Source: Heliopora coerulea
Lineage: Eukaryota > Cnidaria > Anthozoa > Scleralcyonacea > Helioporidae
Reading direction: 5' to 3'
DNA length: 64,000 nt
NCBI GenBank assembly: GCA_030142905.1
Contig: JASJOG010000338.1
Span: forward strand, 210,194 to 274,193
The notes under the pieces are model-generated. The model saw only the letters and a program-made list of their open reading frames with translations, made no database searches and had not been told where the DNA came from. Position 1 is the stretch's first letter; each line of letters begins with the position of its first letter. Positions 10,901 through 21,311 of this stretch are shown here, piece by piece. A program made the translations under genes and the position numbers.

Positions 10901-12763
10901 CTATTGGCTGCTCGCACGTTTGACTTTGTGAATTAGTCGTTTGTAAGGTCCCGGTAATTGTTGTGATCGGTTTAATGGATTTTGTTCTAAGTTCGTATAC
11001 CAGCTTTCTAGTGTGAGTCGCTGTTTGTAGTTGGTGCTGTACGTAATGCATTTTGCCGAATCCCAGTCAATGTTGTGTTTGGTTTGTCGGTGGTGTTCGG
11101 CAATGTGGTTGGTTTTGTCTCCGTTTTTTGTCGCTCGTTTGTGTTCTGTTAGTCGTATATTTAAGTTTCTGCTAGTCTCACCTATATAAGTGGCTTGGCA
11201 GTCGGAGCAATTAATTTTGTAAATTGCACCTTGTCTTTCGTGCGGTTGTTCTCTGTCCTTAACGTTAGTCAGTACATGTCGTAAAGTTGTGATGGGTTTG
11301 TGCGCTACTCGTATGTTGTATGGTCGTAAGATACGCGAGATAATCTCAGACGTACCTTTTATGTAGGGTATCGTTGCTGTAGTTGTTGTCGGACTGTTGT
11401 TTTTGTCGCGTTCATTGTCTTTGTAAGTGTTAAGTTTGATGAAGTCAGAGTTATAGTTGTTTTTGTGGAAAACGCATTGTAGGTAGTCATTTTCTTGGCG
11501 TAGAGCGTTGGGTGAGTTACAAATGAGTTGTGCGCGTCTCGTCAATGTTTTGATGGTGGTAGCTTTGTGTGAGGTTGGATTGTACGACGATTGGTCAAGT
11601 AGTCTGTCAGTATGCGTTGGTTTCCTGTAGACAGTGGTCTGTAGTTTGTTATTGTCACGACTTACCAAACAGTCAAGGAACGGAATAGCTCCGTCTTCTT
11701 CAATCTCTTTGGTAAATTGTATGTGACTGTTCTGTTCGTTAATGTGTTTGTGAAACTCGTCAATCTCGTCTTCGGGTAGTGCAGTAATCGTGTCGTCAAC
11801 GTAACGAAACCAAAAAGGTAACGTGTGTTTGTAAGTTGCAAGAGCTCGTTCCTCTATGGATTGCATTACAATTTCAGCAACCACAACAGAAACGGGTGAG
11901 CCCATTGCCGTGCCATGTAACTGTTTGTAGTGTTTACCGTTGTATTGAAAGTAAGTTGATGTGAGACAAAGTTCCAGTAGTTCCACGATGTCCCCTGTAG
12001 GTAAAGGAAGTGCGTCAGTAAATTCGTTGATGGCAGTTTTGGTGCATTCTAGCGCCAGTTGAAGCGGAATACTGGTAAACAGTGATTTCACGTCAAAAGA
12101 CACTAGCTTGTGGTTGTGTGGTATTTGTACTGTTTTGAGATTGTTGATGAAGTTTTCAGTCGATCGTAGTCTATGTTGTGACTTGTTGGTTAGTGGTTGC
12201 AGTATGGTTGTTAAGTATTTGGAAAGTTCGTAAGTAGGCGACCCACAGAACGAAACTATAGGTCGCATGGGTATTTGTGGCTTGTGAAGTTTCGGTAGTC
12301 CGTACAGCTTTGGTGATCGCGGTACCGAACACCTGAGTCGATAGTAGGTTTGTTGAGTGATCGTGTTAGTTTTTCTCATTGAGAAAATTTTTTTGTTAAG
12401 TTTTCGTTGAAGTGATGGTGCAGGGTCTCGTTTAAGTAGTTCGTAGGTTTGTTTATCGTTAACTAGTTCGTCCATTTTGTCGTAGTAATCGGTCTTGTCC
12501 ATAACAACAGTAACGCGTCCTTTGTCTGCTGGTAGTATGACAATGTTTTCGTCATGTTTTAGTCGTTTGAGTGCTTGTTTTTCGACTGTCGTCAAGTTAG
12601 TATCACGTATAGAGGCCGATTGTACGGTGGAGGCGACCCTACTCCTGATCTCGTCTTTTGTTGCCTCTGCCAAATCTCTTTGAGAAGCTAAGACAGCCTC
12701 GACACTCGATATAATCGCCTCAGTCGGTATATGTTTGGGTGTTATAGAGTGTTTTAGTCCGTA
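10901..12763 (-). CDS. PLE reverse transcriptase / GIY-YIG endonuclease, N-terminally truncated
   Basis: About 620 codons are open without interruption. The order is an upstream linker (DENIVILPADKGRVTVVMDK), the RT core with FDVKSLFTSIPL, LHGTAMGSPVSVVVAEIVM and the catalytic FRYVDDT, then IPFLDCLVSR and VYRKPTHTDRLL. A C-terminal GIY-YIG nuclease follows (INCSDCQATYIGETSRNLNIRL, then HIAEHHR). PLE proteins of this type reverse-transcribe their RNA at a nicked target. About 250 N-terminal residues present in copy B are missing, and the first one or two codons are contributed by the chimeric junction. The poly-A run that breaks copy B has seven A here, so the frame stays open. It is probably unable to move by itself. 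Confidence 0.9.
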   Translation of the reverse strand, partial: YGLKHSITPKHIPTEAIISSVEAVLASQRDLAEATKDEIRSRVASTVQSASIRDTNLTTVEKQALKRLKHDENIVILPADKGRVTVVMDKTDYYDKMDELVNDKQTYELLKRDPAPSLQRKLNKKIFSMRKTNTITQQTYYRLRCSVPRSPKLYGLPKLHKPQIPMRPIVSFCGSPTYELSKYLTTILQPLTNKSQHRLRSTENFINNLKTVQIPHNHKLVSFDVKSLFTSIPLQLALECTKTAINEFTDALPLPTGDIVELLELCLTSTYFQYNGKHYKQLHGTAMGSPVSVVVAEIVMQSIEERALATYKHTLPFWFRYVDDTITALPEDEIDEFHKHINEQNSHIQFTKEIEEDGAIPFLDCLVSRDNNKLQTTVYRKPTHTDRLLDQSSYNPTSHKATTIKTLTRRAQLICNSPNALRQENDYLQCVFHKNNYNSDFIKLNTYKDNERDKNNSPTTTTATIPYIKGTSEIISRILRPYNIRVAHKPITTLRHVLTNVKDREQPHERQGAIYKINCSDCQATYIGETSRNLNIRLTEHKRATKNGDKTNHIAEHHRQTKHNIDWDSAKCITYSTNYKQRLTLESWYTNLEQNPLNRSQQLPGPYKRLIHKVKRASSQ

Positions 12764-13205
12764 CAGCACCAACTACAGCGACTCAACTACAAACAGCGAC
12801 TCACACTAGAAAGCTGGTATACGAACTTAGAACAAAATCCATTAAACCGATCACAACAATTACCGGGACCTTACAAACGACTAATTCACAAAGTCAAACG
12901 TGCGAGCAGCCAATAGACTTACACTTCGACAAACTGATAATTAACGCCTACACAACCACACCCATTGCTTCTCGCCAAATATCACACCTCCATGACTAAT
13001 ACGACCGCCCACTTATCACGGACGAGCCAGATACAAATACAGGCGAACCTGACCTTTACTCTCCTTTTGACTCTGAAGATGACCGCCGCTAAGGCTGTCG
13101 AAACGTCAGTCACTTCAACCAACAGTCTTTCTCAAGACTACACTAACCTGGACGATCAACTTCCTCAAACACGTCACGATTCTCCCAGGTTCAAACCATT
13201 TACTT
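12760..13205 (+). mobile_element. upstream pseudo-LTR of PLE copy B
   Basis: This block repeats the 3' end of copy B (15430-15864) in direct orientation, as expected for the pLTR arrangement of PLEs. It differs by a 14-base local duplication near 12774 (gcgactcaactaca) and a few substitutions, and it carries a hammerhead ribozyme. Confidence 0.9.
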
Positions 13206-15575
13206 TATTACGATCATTTGGACGACAGAGCGAACAGCTTGCCAACGACTACATCCGTTTCGCAAGCAAGGTCAGACGTACTCGCCAACAACTCTGGTTC
13301 AACCACCGCTGCAAGGATTTTGGTCTCGTTCCCGCAGGACTTAGAATTAAGTCCCCGTTGAACACACAAGAGGCTATTCAGATCGTCAACTCCACCAGCA
13401 GACGACTGATCCGAGCGCGGATTAACGACTGCCACAGACGACTCAACTTCTACAAAAACCAACAGCAACGAAGACTGGACAAGCTGAGACAACTGATACC
13501 AACAAACGTGAGTGCCGACTTACTTTCTACTATACAAACCATTGCTGACAAACGAGCTCTCAAAAACGAAACAAAATATCGAGCGAAATACCAACAGAAA
13601 CTTGAACGATTACAACGCAGCAGAACACGTAAACGACAAAAGCATGACGATAACTGGGTCAAGAATATTTCCTCGCGCCCTTTAGACGAAACTGAAACTC
13701 GATTACTATCCTACGGACTAAAACACTCTATAACACCCAAACATATACCGACTGAGGCGATTATATCGAGTGTCGAGGCTGTCTTAGCTTCTCAAAGAGA
13801 TTTGGCAGAGGCAACAAAAGACGAGATCAGGAGTAGGGTCGCCTCCACCGTACAATCGGCCTCTATACGTGATACTAACTTGACGACAGTCGAAAAACAA
13901 GCACTCAAACGACTAAAACATGACGAAAACATTGTCATACTACCAGCAGACAAAGGACGCGTTACTGTTGTTATGGACAAGACCGATTACTACGACAAAA
14001 TGGACGAACTAGTTAACGATAAACAAACCTACGAACTACTTAAACGAGACCCTGCACCATCACTTCAACGAAAACTTAACAAAAAAAATTTTCTCAATGA
14101 GAAAAACTAACACGATCACTCAACAAACCTACTATCGACTCAGGTGTTCGGTACCGCGATCACCAAAGCTGTACGGACTACCGAAACTTCACAAGCCACA
14201 AATACCCATGCGACCTATAGTTTCGTTCTGTGGGTCGCCTACTTACGAACTTTCCAAATACTTAACAACCATACTGCAACCACTAACCAACAAGTCACAA
14301 CATAGACTACGATCGACTGAAAACTTCATCAACAATCTCAAAACAGTACAAATACCACACAACCACAAGCTAGTGTCTTTTGACGTGAAATCACTGTTTA
14401 CCAGTATTCCGCTTCAACTGGCGCTAGAATGCACCAAAACTGCCATCAACGAATTTACTGACGCACTTCCTTTACCTACAGGGGACATCGTGGAACTACT
14501 GGAACTTTGTCTCACATCAACTTACTTTCAATACAACGGTAAACACTACAAACAGTTACATGGCACGGCAATGGGCTCACCCGTTTCTGTTGTGGTTGCT
14601 GAAATTGTAATGCAATCCATAGAGGAACGAGCTCTTGCAACTTACAAACACACGTTACCTTTTTGGTTTCGTTACGTTGACGACACGATTACTGCACTAC
14701 CCGAAGACGAGATTGACGAGTTTCACAAACACATTAACGAACAGAACAGTCACATACAATTTACCAAAGAGATTGAAGAAGACGGAGCTATTCCGTTCCT
14801 TGACTGTTTGGTAAGTCGTGACAATAACAAACTACAGACCACTGTCTACAGGAAACCAACGCATACTGACAGACTACTTGACCAATCGTCGTACAATCCA
14901 ACCTCACACAAAGCTACCACCATCAAAACATTGACGAGACGCGCACAACTCATTTGTAACTCACCCAACGCTCTACGCCAAGAAAATGACTACCTACAAT
15001 GCGTTTTCCACAAAAACAACTATAACTCTGACTTCATCAAACTTAACACTTACAAAGACAATGAACGCGACAAAAACAACAGTCCGACAACAACTACAGC
15101 AACGATACCCTACATAAAAGGTACGTCTGAGATTATCTCGCGTATCTTACGACCATACAACATACGAGTAGCGCACAAACCCATCACAACTTTACGACAT
15201 GTACTGACTAACGTTAAGGACAGAGAACAACCGCACGAAAGACAAGGTGCAATTTACAAAATTAATTGCTCCGACTGCCAAGCCACTTATATAGGTGAGA
15301 CTAGCAGAAACTTAAATATACGACTAACAGAACACAAACGAGCGACAAAAAACGGAGACAAAACCAACCACATTGCCGAACACCACCGACAAACCAAACA
15401 CAACATTGACTGGGATTCGGCAAAATGCATTACGTACAGCACCAACTACAAACAGCGACTCACACTAGAAAGCTGGTATACGAACTTAGAACAAAATCCA
15501 TTAAACCGATCACAACAATTACCGGGACCTTACAAACGACTAATTCACAAAGTCAAACGTGCGAGCAGCCAATAG
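12965..15575 (+). pseudogene. PLE polyprotein of copy B, one frameshift
   Basis: The first frame (12965-14110) holds a basic, probably coiled N-terminal region of about 250 residues (YKNQQQRRLDKLRQLI, RLQRSRTRKRQKHDDN) and the start of the RT linker. The second (14097-15575) holds the RT, with YVDD at 14673-14684, and the GIY-YIG domain, with TYIGETSR near 15285. They meet at an eight-A run (14091-14098) that has seven A in copy A, so a single-base insertion breaks an otherwise intact protein. The first ATG at 12965 lies inside the pLTR upstream of the ribozyme; the true start is probably downstream near 13206. The A-run could instead be a programmed slippage site, but copy A shows that the in-frame form exists. 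Confidence 0.88.
13068..13112 (+). ncRNA. hammerhead ribozyme in upstream pLTR (copy B)
   Basis: The order is TGACT (stem I), CTGAAGA, a stem-loop GAC.GCC-GCTAA-GGC.GTC, then GAAACGTC and AGTCA (stem I partner). The predicted cut follows GTC at 13107. The stem III sequence ACGT is self-complementary, so two transcripts would have to pair. The first stem II position is a U/C mismatch. Confidence 0.68.
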
Positions 15576-15726
15576 ACTTACACTTCGACAAACTGATAAT
15601 TAACGCCTACACAACCACACCCATTGCTTCTCGCCAAATATCACACCTCCATGACTAATACGACCGCCCACTTATCACGGACGAGCCAGATACAAATACA
15701 GGCGAACCTGACATTTACTCTCCTTT

Positions 15727-15771
15727 TGACTCTGAAGATGACCGCCGCTAAGGCTGTCGAAACGTCAGTCA
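15727..15771 (+). ncRNA. hammerhead ribozyme in downstream pLTR (copy B)
   Basis: Identical in sequence to 13068-13112. Cleavage at both pLTR ribozymes would release a unit-length RNA of about 2.66 kb running from one cut site to the next. Confidence 0.68.
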
Positions 15772-15864
15772 CTTCAACCAACAGTCTTTCTCAAGACTAC
15801 ACTAACCTGGACGATCAACTTCCTCAAACATGTCACGATTCTCCCAGGTTCAAACCATTTACTT

Positions 15865-15878
15865 TAAAGGACCAAGTG
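15865..15878. repeat. target-site duplication, right
   Basis: TAAAGGACCAAGTG, the exact partner of 10629-10642. Confidence 0.9.
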
Positions 15879-15960
15879 GTCAGCCCATCGCAATGCATTC
15901 AGTCTGATCGTAAACTTGCCATTAAACGTAAAATGACAATTTTTAACTAATGTTGTTTAA
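15879..15960 (-). pseudogene. decayed PLE copy C, upstream part
   Basis: The minus strand reads a VYDQTECIAMG-stop-PLGPL block up to the target duplication, with a stop where S is usual in AMGSPLGPL. It continues directly into FANIF on the other side of the insertion (10628). Upstream similarity is lost within about 80 bases, so copy C is 5'-truncated or worn out. Confidence 0.75.
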
Positions 15961-16521
15961 AGCAATTTGTTGGGCTCTTATGTTCCTTATTCGGTTTCGA
16001 TTTCCGTCTGGTGTTTCATTAGCAGCAATAAGAATCCTATTGAATTTACACAAAGAAATTTTGATTCGCACGGTAAAATTCGCGTAAAGGAAAACAGTAT
16101 TAAGTCTAACTAATATCACCATATTACCAAACTGACATGTAAGCAAATTGCATCACGTCCATATTTTGTCATACCAACCCCAAATTATTAAATAGACATT
16201 ACCAAATTTGAAGTTTAATCTTCCTTCCCTCAAGTTCAATGGTTTTGATTTTGAAACCAGCACCTAGAACACGATAAAGAATTACAAAATCACAAATTTA
16301 CAGTATGCTTTTTTACCAATAAAAGGCATACTAATTATAAGCATTTCACAACATCAGACACGTGTAGCCTAGGTTGTGTCATTATGGACAAACCTTTAAA
16401 ACAATAAGATCCAATTGCGCTCCTGTGCTTCATGTACCCCATGCCCTCTTGGCGACATCACTGACCGATCGGTCAGTTTAAACAGGAACTATACTTAAAT
16501 AACCCCTAAAATTATTTCAAA

Positions 16522-16865
16522 CAAAATCGTTTTTCTGAGTATAGGGCTTGACAATCATTCATCTACCATCTCAAGATATTTCCAAGCTCTCATACATCTA
16601 ACATATAAAACTTCATCTATCATTACCAAGATATAGTGGCTTCCGCTTAGGTCGCACATATATGTCGAACTTGCACCTTGGCTCTCCATCTAAGCCTTGG
16701 TAGCTCAATGGTTAGAGCGTCTTACCGGTCATCAGAAGGTTGCGGGTTTGATCCCCGTCTGGGGCTCAGAAATCGTTTTTCTGAGTATAGGGCTTGACGA
16801 TCACTCATCTACCATCTCAAGATATTTCCAAGCTCTCATACATCTAACATGTAAAACTTTATTTC
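16522..16865 (+). mobile_element. tRNA-derived SINE with duplicated tail
   Basis: A tRNA-like head lies at 16693-16768, with A box tagctcaatgg and B box ggttgcgggtttgatcc. The tail atcgtttttctgagtatagggc... (16768-16860) is also present at 16522-16610, before the head, so two copies overlap or one is 5'-truncated. The head does not fold into a normal tRNA with intact anticodon, so it is not a tRNA gene. Confidence 0.75.
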
Positions 16866-17491
16866 AAGCAAGTATGTCACTTGCTAATGATTATGATGTA
16901 CTAATTAAAAGCATGCAGTGAGACTGACAGGTTTGAAAGTAAACTCTTTTATTCACTGTAATTACCAAATCACCATCAGCACTTGACTTCAGTTTTCGTG
17001 TTTGATTACCAAAAACCCCCTTATACATATGTCGCAGATCAACAAGGGCATCACACTTTCTCGTGTGAAAACTGAAGGCATGCCAACACTTAAAAGGCGG
17101 TGGAAGCGAAAATATATTGGGGGGACCACTTTGAGTAAGGTACAGGAATATGATTCATTAATTTCTTTAGGTTGGAAAGGGGTACATACTTAGATGATGG
17201 TCAAATTCATTACTTAATTGTTTAAGTCGTGGTTAGCAACAATCCATCGCAGCAAAATGTTTTAATTATTTCGTATCCACAAAATAAGCTGATTATTGAA
17301 AAATATAATACGTAAGTATCTATTACACAAATGCCTTTTCTGTTGTCATAAAAAAACATACTGTAATTTAACATGTACTATGGAGGAAACAATAAAAGTT
17401 AAAGTTCGACAATAACTTCAGACACTCAATCACTATCAGTTATTACAAATATGTAGATACATCTACTTCCGTAACTGTTCATGATTAACAC

Positions 17492-18835
17492 TTGAAGCTT
17501 CCAAAGAATGACCTCCTTCTGTCATTCGCGAACGTAAATTCCTCTGCAATTACTGGGAGAGAAAGGCAATCAGTAATACTCTTGTGCACCTCAATCATGC
17601 CGAGATCATGGATCATTCAGTCGTTCCTGGCACATTCAGCTCCTCAGGCAGGTCTTCTGCCCCCTCAATACTGATAATGATCTCTCTGCTGTAGCAGTGG
17701 TTACAGGAATTGTGAAGTATATTTGTAGTAGAATTGCCAAATGCTCACTGAGTATTTTCTTTCTCACTTGGCAATAATTCAATGCAATGACTGTTGTTTT
17801 CATTGACCATACATCTTTGATACCCTCATCGGTAGCCTGGATGAATTGCGGAAGGAGTTTAATTTGTGTTTCCAATTTAGTCTTGTCAATGTCTTTGCTG
17901 TACAACTTGATTGAATCTGAGATTGTGACAGAGGCCCGACTGTTGTTTCAAGAAGCATTTTTTCCATGCCACACACTATATTAAAATCATTCTGATTGAA
18001 CCTTTCTTCCAACTGGATGATCAGAAATTCCAAAGTTTCAATGTCCTCTTGTATATGTAACTGCTTGAGACTTTCAAACATATGTGCATCCTGACCGTCA
18101 TCGACACTGTTTGATCGGTTTCGATGTATTGGGAGAGTGGATTCAATATCTACAGCAGATTCTTCTTTGACTGTTTCGCTGTACACATGCTCAAATTTCA
18201 GCTCATCTTCGCGTAGTTTCTGCTAGTAATTTTGGACAGCTTTGCACGCTAAGCGTGCCTCTTGTACAGAATTGTCCTTACTCTGTAAGCTACGCGAGAG
18301 CACTTCAGCTGTATTGAAGACAAGGAGGGACACTTTTAAGCCCCAGTATGTTTAAAAAACTCTCCATCAGCGCAGCTAACCCACCAGCAGCCCTGCCATT
18401 GTCATCATGCTGTGCGACATTTACTTGTCCCATCATCTTTTGTAAGGTGGAAAAATTTTCTGCACAAGTTCTATCGCTCCTGCAGGGGCTGTCCATCTAT
18501 TTGATATTAGGACCAACAGTTGGAACATCACCAGTTTGCAAATATCCAGATGCAGCAATCTGGTTCTTTACAACCATTATCTCCCTCTTTCGGGAAAACT
18601 TAATCAACTTTGATATCTCTTTTGTGATGTCAAGTGCATCGCGAACAGGTTTAACCTTCTTGCCGACGTCCTGTAGAACTAGGGTAGTGCAATGTCCCAG
18701 GCTGTGAACAGTAACTGCCGTTGGTTCTTCTTGAATCTTTGCAAAAACTCCATTCGGTCTTCCCATCATATTTGAGGTGCCATCATGACTTTGACCCCAG
18801 CATTTCTCGATAGGTAATGAACATCTCTGTAGAAC
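17492..18835 (-). pseudogene. hAT transposase, ZMYM1-like (broken)
   Basis: Several minus-strand frames carry consecutive pieces of one hAT-type transposase of the group that also gave ZMYM1-like proteins. They are CWGQSHDGTSNMMGRPNGVFAKIQ at 18835-18730, a VHSLGHCTTLVLQDV block, middle fragments, and the C-terminal dimerisation region PVTTATAERSLSVLRGQKT near 17700. The last is followed by a DLGMIEVHKSITDCLSLPVI stretch. hAT transposases cut and paste DNA with an RNase H-like core and dimerise through this tail. Many frameshifts and stops break the reading. Terminal repeats were not identified, and the element is probably long dead. Confidence 0.75.
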
Positions 18836-18839
18836 ATTG

Positions 18840-21127
18840 TAAAACTTTCTAGGACATTAAAAATACTACTTCATGCTATGTAGTTATTTGGTTAGATAAT
18901 TAAGTATAGAGTTAGGTGTCACAGATTTGCAGTCAAGTTTAGGTTCCTTTTTTATGGAGTGGCTGATCTGGGAAATTTTGTTGAAAACTGCGAAAAAACC
19001 ACTACTGTGACTTATACAGTGTGTGGCTTACAGTTCAAAAAATATGGAAATAATTATCACTCAAAATAGAAATCTATGTTGAAAATGGAACTCTATAGCT
19101 AACCCATTAAGAGACAAGGGCACACAATAATTTTACTCCGGATAATGCCAGATGATTTTACTGATCAAGGGGACAAGCCCTTTCCCTTAATGAGTTAATA
19201 TCATTTAAATATTATGTACTTCATACAGTAAACAGCCCTAGATTACCCAACACAGTGTACTGTAAATATTAATCATCCCAATGTGCTACCTTTCCAATTT
19301 GTATATTGGACACGGTTGGATGCTTCCTCATTATGAGTGTTAAAGTTTAGCCATGGTAAAACATAAATAACCTAGGATAGCCAAATTTCAAGGCAATACC
19401 CTAGTAGGAGTCTAGGTCATATTTGTTATTGGACTGAAAATTTTAAATTTGACTACTAGTTCTACCAGTTAGTTAGTGTACAGAATTACTCCTCATTAAG
19501 TCAATTTTATTTTTTGAGCAAAAGGCATTTCATCAGGAGTTCTGACAAATATGATTCAACAATGCCTATAAGCATATTGGATCAATTTCAACTGAGGGGT
19601 CTGAGGCCTGTTGCTTGAAAATTTCCTGTGTTGCCCAAATTTTCAAAATGAACCAACCACTAAGCCATGCCTTCTACAAAACTGCACTTATTATATATTT
19701 TATGCAATACTAAAATGACATCAAAATGGGTATAAAACAATATCAACTGACAATATATTATGTCTAAAATTGCTGTGCTTTTCCTCTCAGATCCCAGGTT
19801 ATGAGATTTCTGCCTGAAAAATGGAAATCTTGCCTGAAATAATTGACAATGCCCAAATCTGAGAGGTCTGCAGCCCCCTAGCCCCCTAGCTTGTACGCCT
19901 ATGATAATGCCCATGCAAACACCCTACATTCATATCACTATTGGAATTTGTATATGTGGAGTAGATGATATCATAGGCATATAATTTGCATATTTCACCT
20001 GAATATTTCAGGTAAGAGATGCAATATTGACCAACCAAGATTGTCATTAATCTTCACCTCAAAGGAACTGAGCGTATTTTTTATATAATATCAAAAATTG
20101 GATAGGTTATCTTCTGTTTCAGGAGCACTTTCAAAGCTGTACTGGCCCTAAGCCATCATTTCAGACTGCAAATTGGGAAGTAGTGTACCAGATATGAGTG
20201 TGCCTGATGGACTTCTGCTCTAGTAAGATGATGTAAGTGACAAATTCTGTTACTCACAATAACAAATGGAATCCAATTCTGCCTAACAGAGCCTCCAAGT
20301 TAAACTACTTCAATAATTAAATAACTTCACTGAGCATGCTGTAGCAAAAGAGGATAATTACATTAATTTTTAGTTAGAAATTTTATTTCTAACCTCTGTA
20401 GTCTTCAACCACCTTGATGTGCACCCTTAAGCAACACTTGGTACCCCTGCACTGTAGATTTTATCACACCCAAGATTTCAGTAAAAACTGACCAACTCTG
20501 CAAGTCTGGCTGGTAATGAAATTCCCTTCACATTACAGGTACACCAGGGCTATCCAACATGTAAGCTTGTTGGCCAAGACTGTAACCTGTGGAATCCTGG
20601 AGTGTTGCCTTGCAGAGATTCTTACCCAATGGCTCATTCCCATTATTGCATCAACTGAATACAAACAGTAGAGCAATTGCCACAGCTTAATGTTCTTCAC
20701 CCTAGGCTAAAGCTTCTTCTTCAGTGTTTGTGGGGTATATATAATAAGATGCATTTTCTTTGCTATCCCATCCTAAACCTGAATCTTTATGATCTTAAAT
20801 TTCATCAATAGCCAGCTGTCTACACAAATCTTCAAAATACTACAGTCTGTAACATACCAAAATTTTATTTCATTTAATTGATCAATGACTTGCTCACCAA
20901 TATTCTTGCAGTTCTGACTAGCACCCTGAAATTAGCCCTCTAACTTAGCAATTTTGAATAAATGAAATTGCTTCACTGCTTTTTTGGTCTGATTTTATAC
21001 TATTGTAATCAAGATCGATACTTATATAAAATTCACCCGAATGCGGATACATTGTGTTAACTTCTAAATCACGTGGACTACTACGGTTGAACATATGTGA
21101 AAAACTTAAGATACCCATGCATTTATG
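18840..21127. other. CpG-poor noncoding stretch
   Basis: No gene was recognised. CG dinucleotides are visibly rare here and become common again from about 21000. A fragment of a dispersed repeat (gccagatgattttact, aacccattaag) lies at 19090-19200; related pieces occur near 35080, 54240 and 57240. Confidence 0.4.
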
Positions 21128-21311
21128 AAATACAAAACAACGGTAACTCCAAATATTGGCAGCATGTTTCTTTTATTGAACATCTACGTTTTGACTAGGT
21201 TTTAGTCATCATCAGCATTCCTGGTGATGACTAAAACCTGATCGAAACGTAGACGTTCAATAAAGGAAATATGCTGAAAACATTCGTAGTTACCGTTATT
21301 TCGTATTTTAT
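21128..21311. repeat. PLE-derived imperfect palindrome with hammerhead-like arms
   Basis: The arms (aaatacaaaacaacggtaactcc... and its inverted match ending ...cggttatttcgtatttt in complement) are about 88 bases long with scattered mismatches. On the minus strand the left arm reads CUGAUGA-U-GACUA-AAACC-UAGUC-AAAACGUAG. The right arm on the plus strand reads CUGGUGA...GAUC-GAAACGUAG. Each arm has lost a different core base, but together they imply a hammerhead ancestor with stem II GACUA/UAGUC. Confidence 0.65.

Larger units (their letters stand above)
10643..12763 (-). mobile_element. young Penelope-like element, copy A (5'-truncated)
   Basis: This is the minus-strand half of an inverted dimer. 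It mirrors 13712-15833 with very few differences over 2.1 kb, giving arms of a giant palindrome with a spacer of about 950 bp. The 5' end stops at the microhomology CGTA (12760-12763), where copy B's upstream pLTR begins. The 3' end stops about 35 bases short of copy B's end. It carries an open RT/GIY-YIG frame and a hammerhead ribozyme. Confidence 0.9.
12764..15864 (+). mobile_element. young Penelope-like element, copy B
   Basis: The layout is pLTR, coding body (13206-15575), pLTR. It is the plus-strand half of the inverted dimer whose other half is 10643-12763. The 3' end reads accatttactt and meets the right target duplication at 15865. Confidence 0.9.

Noticed and set aside
12965..14110. 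Separate gene with its own start at 12965
   Set aside because: The start lies in the pLTR and the frame continues into the RT after a one-base A-run change, so it is the N-terminal part of one PLE protein.
16693..16768. tRNA gene
   Set aside because: A and B boxes are present, but the arms do not form a full cloverleaf and the sequence recurs with a SINE tail at many places.
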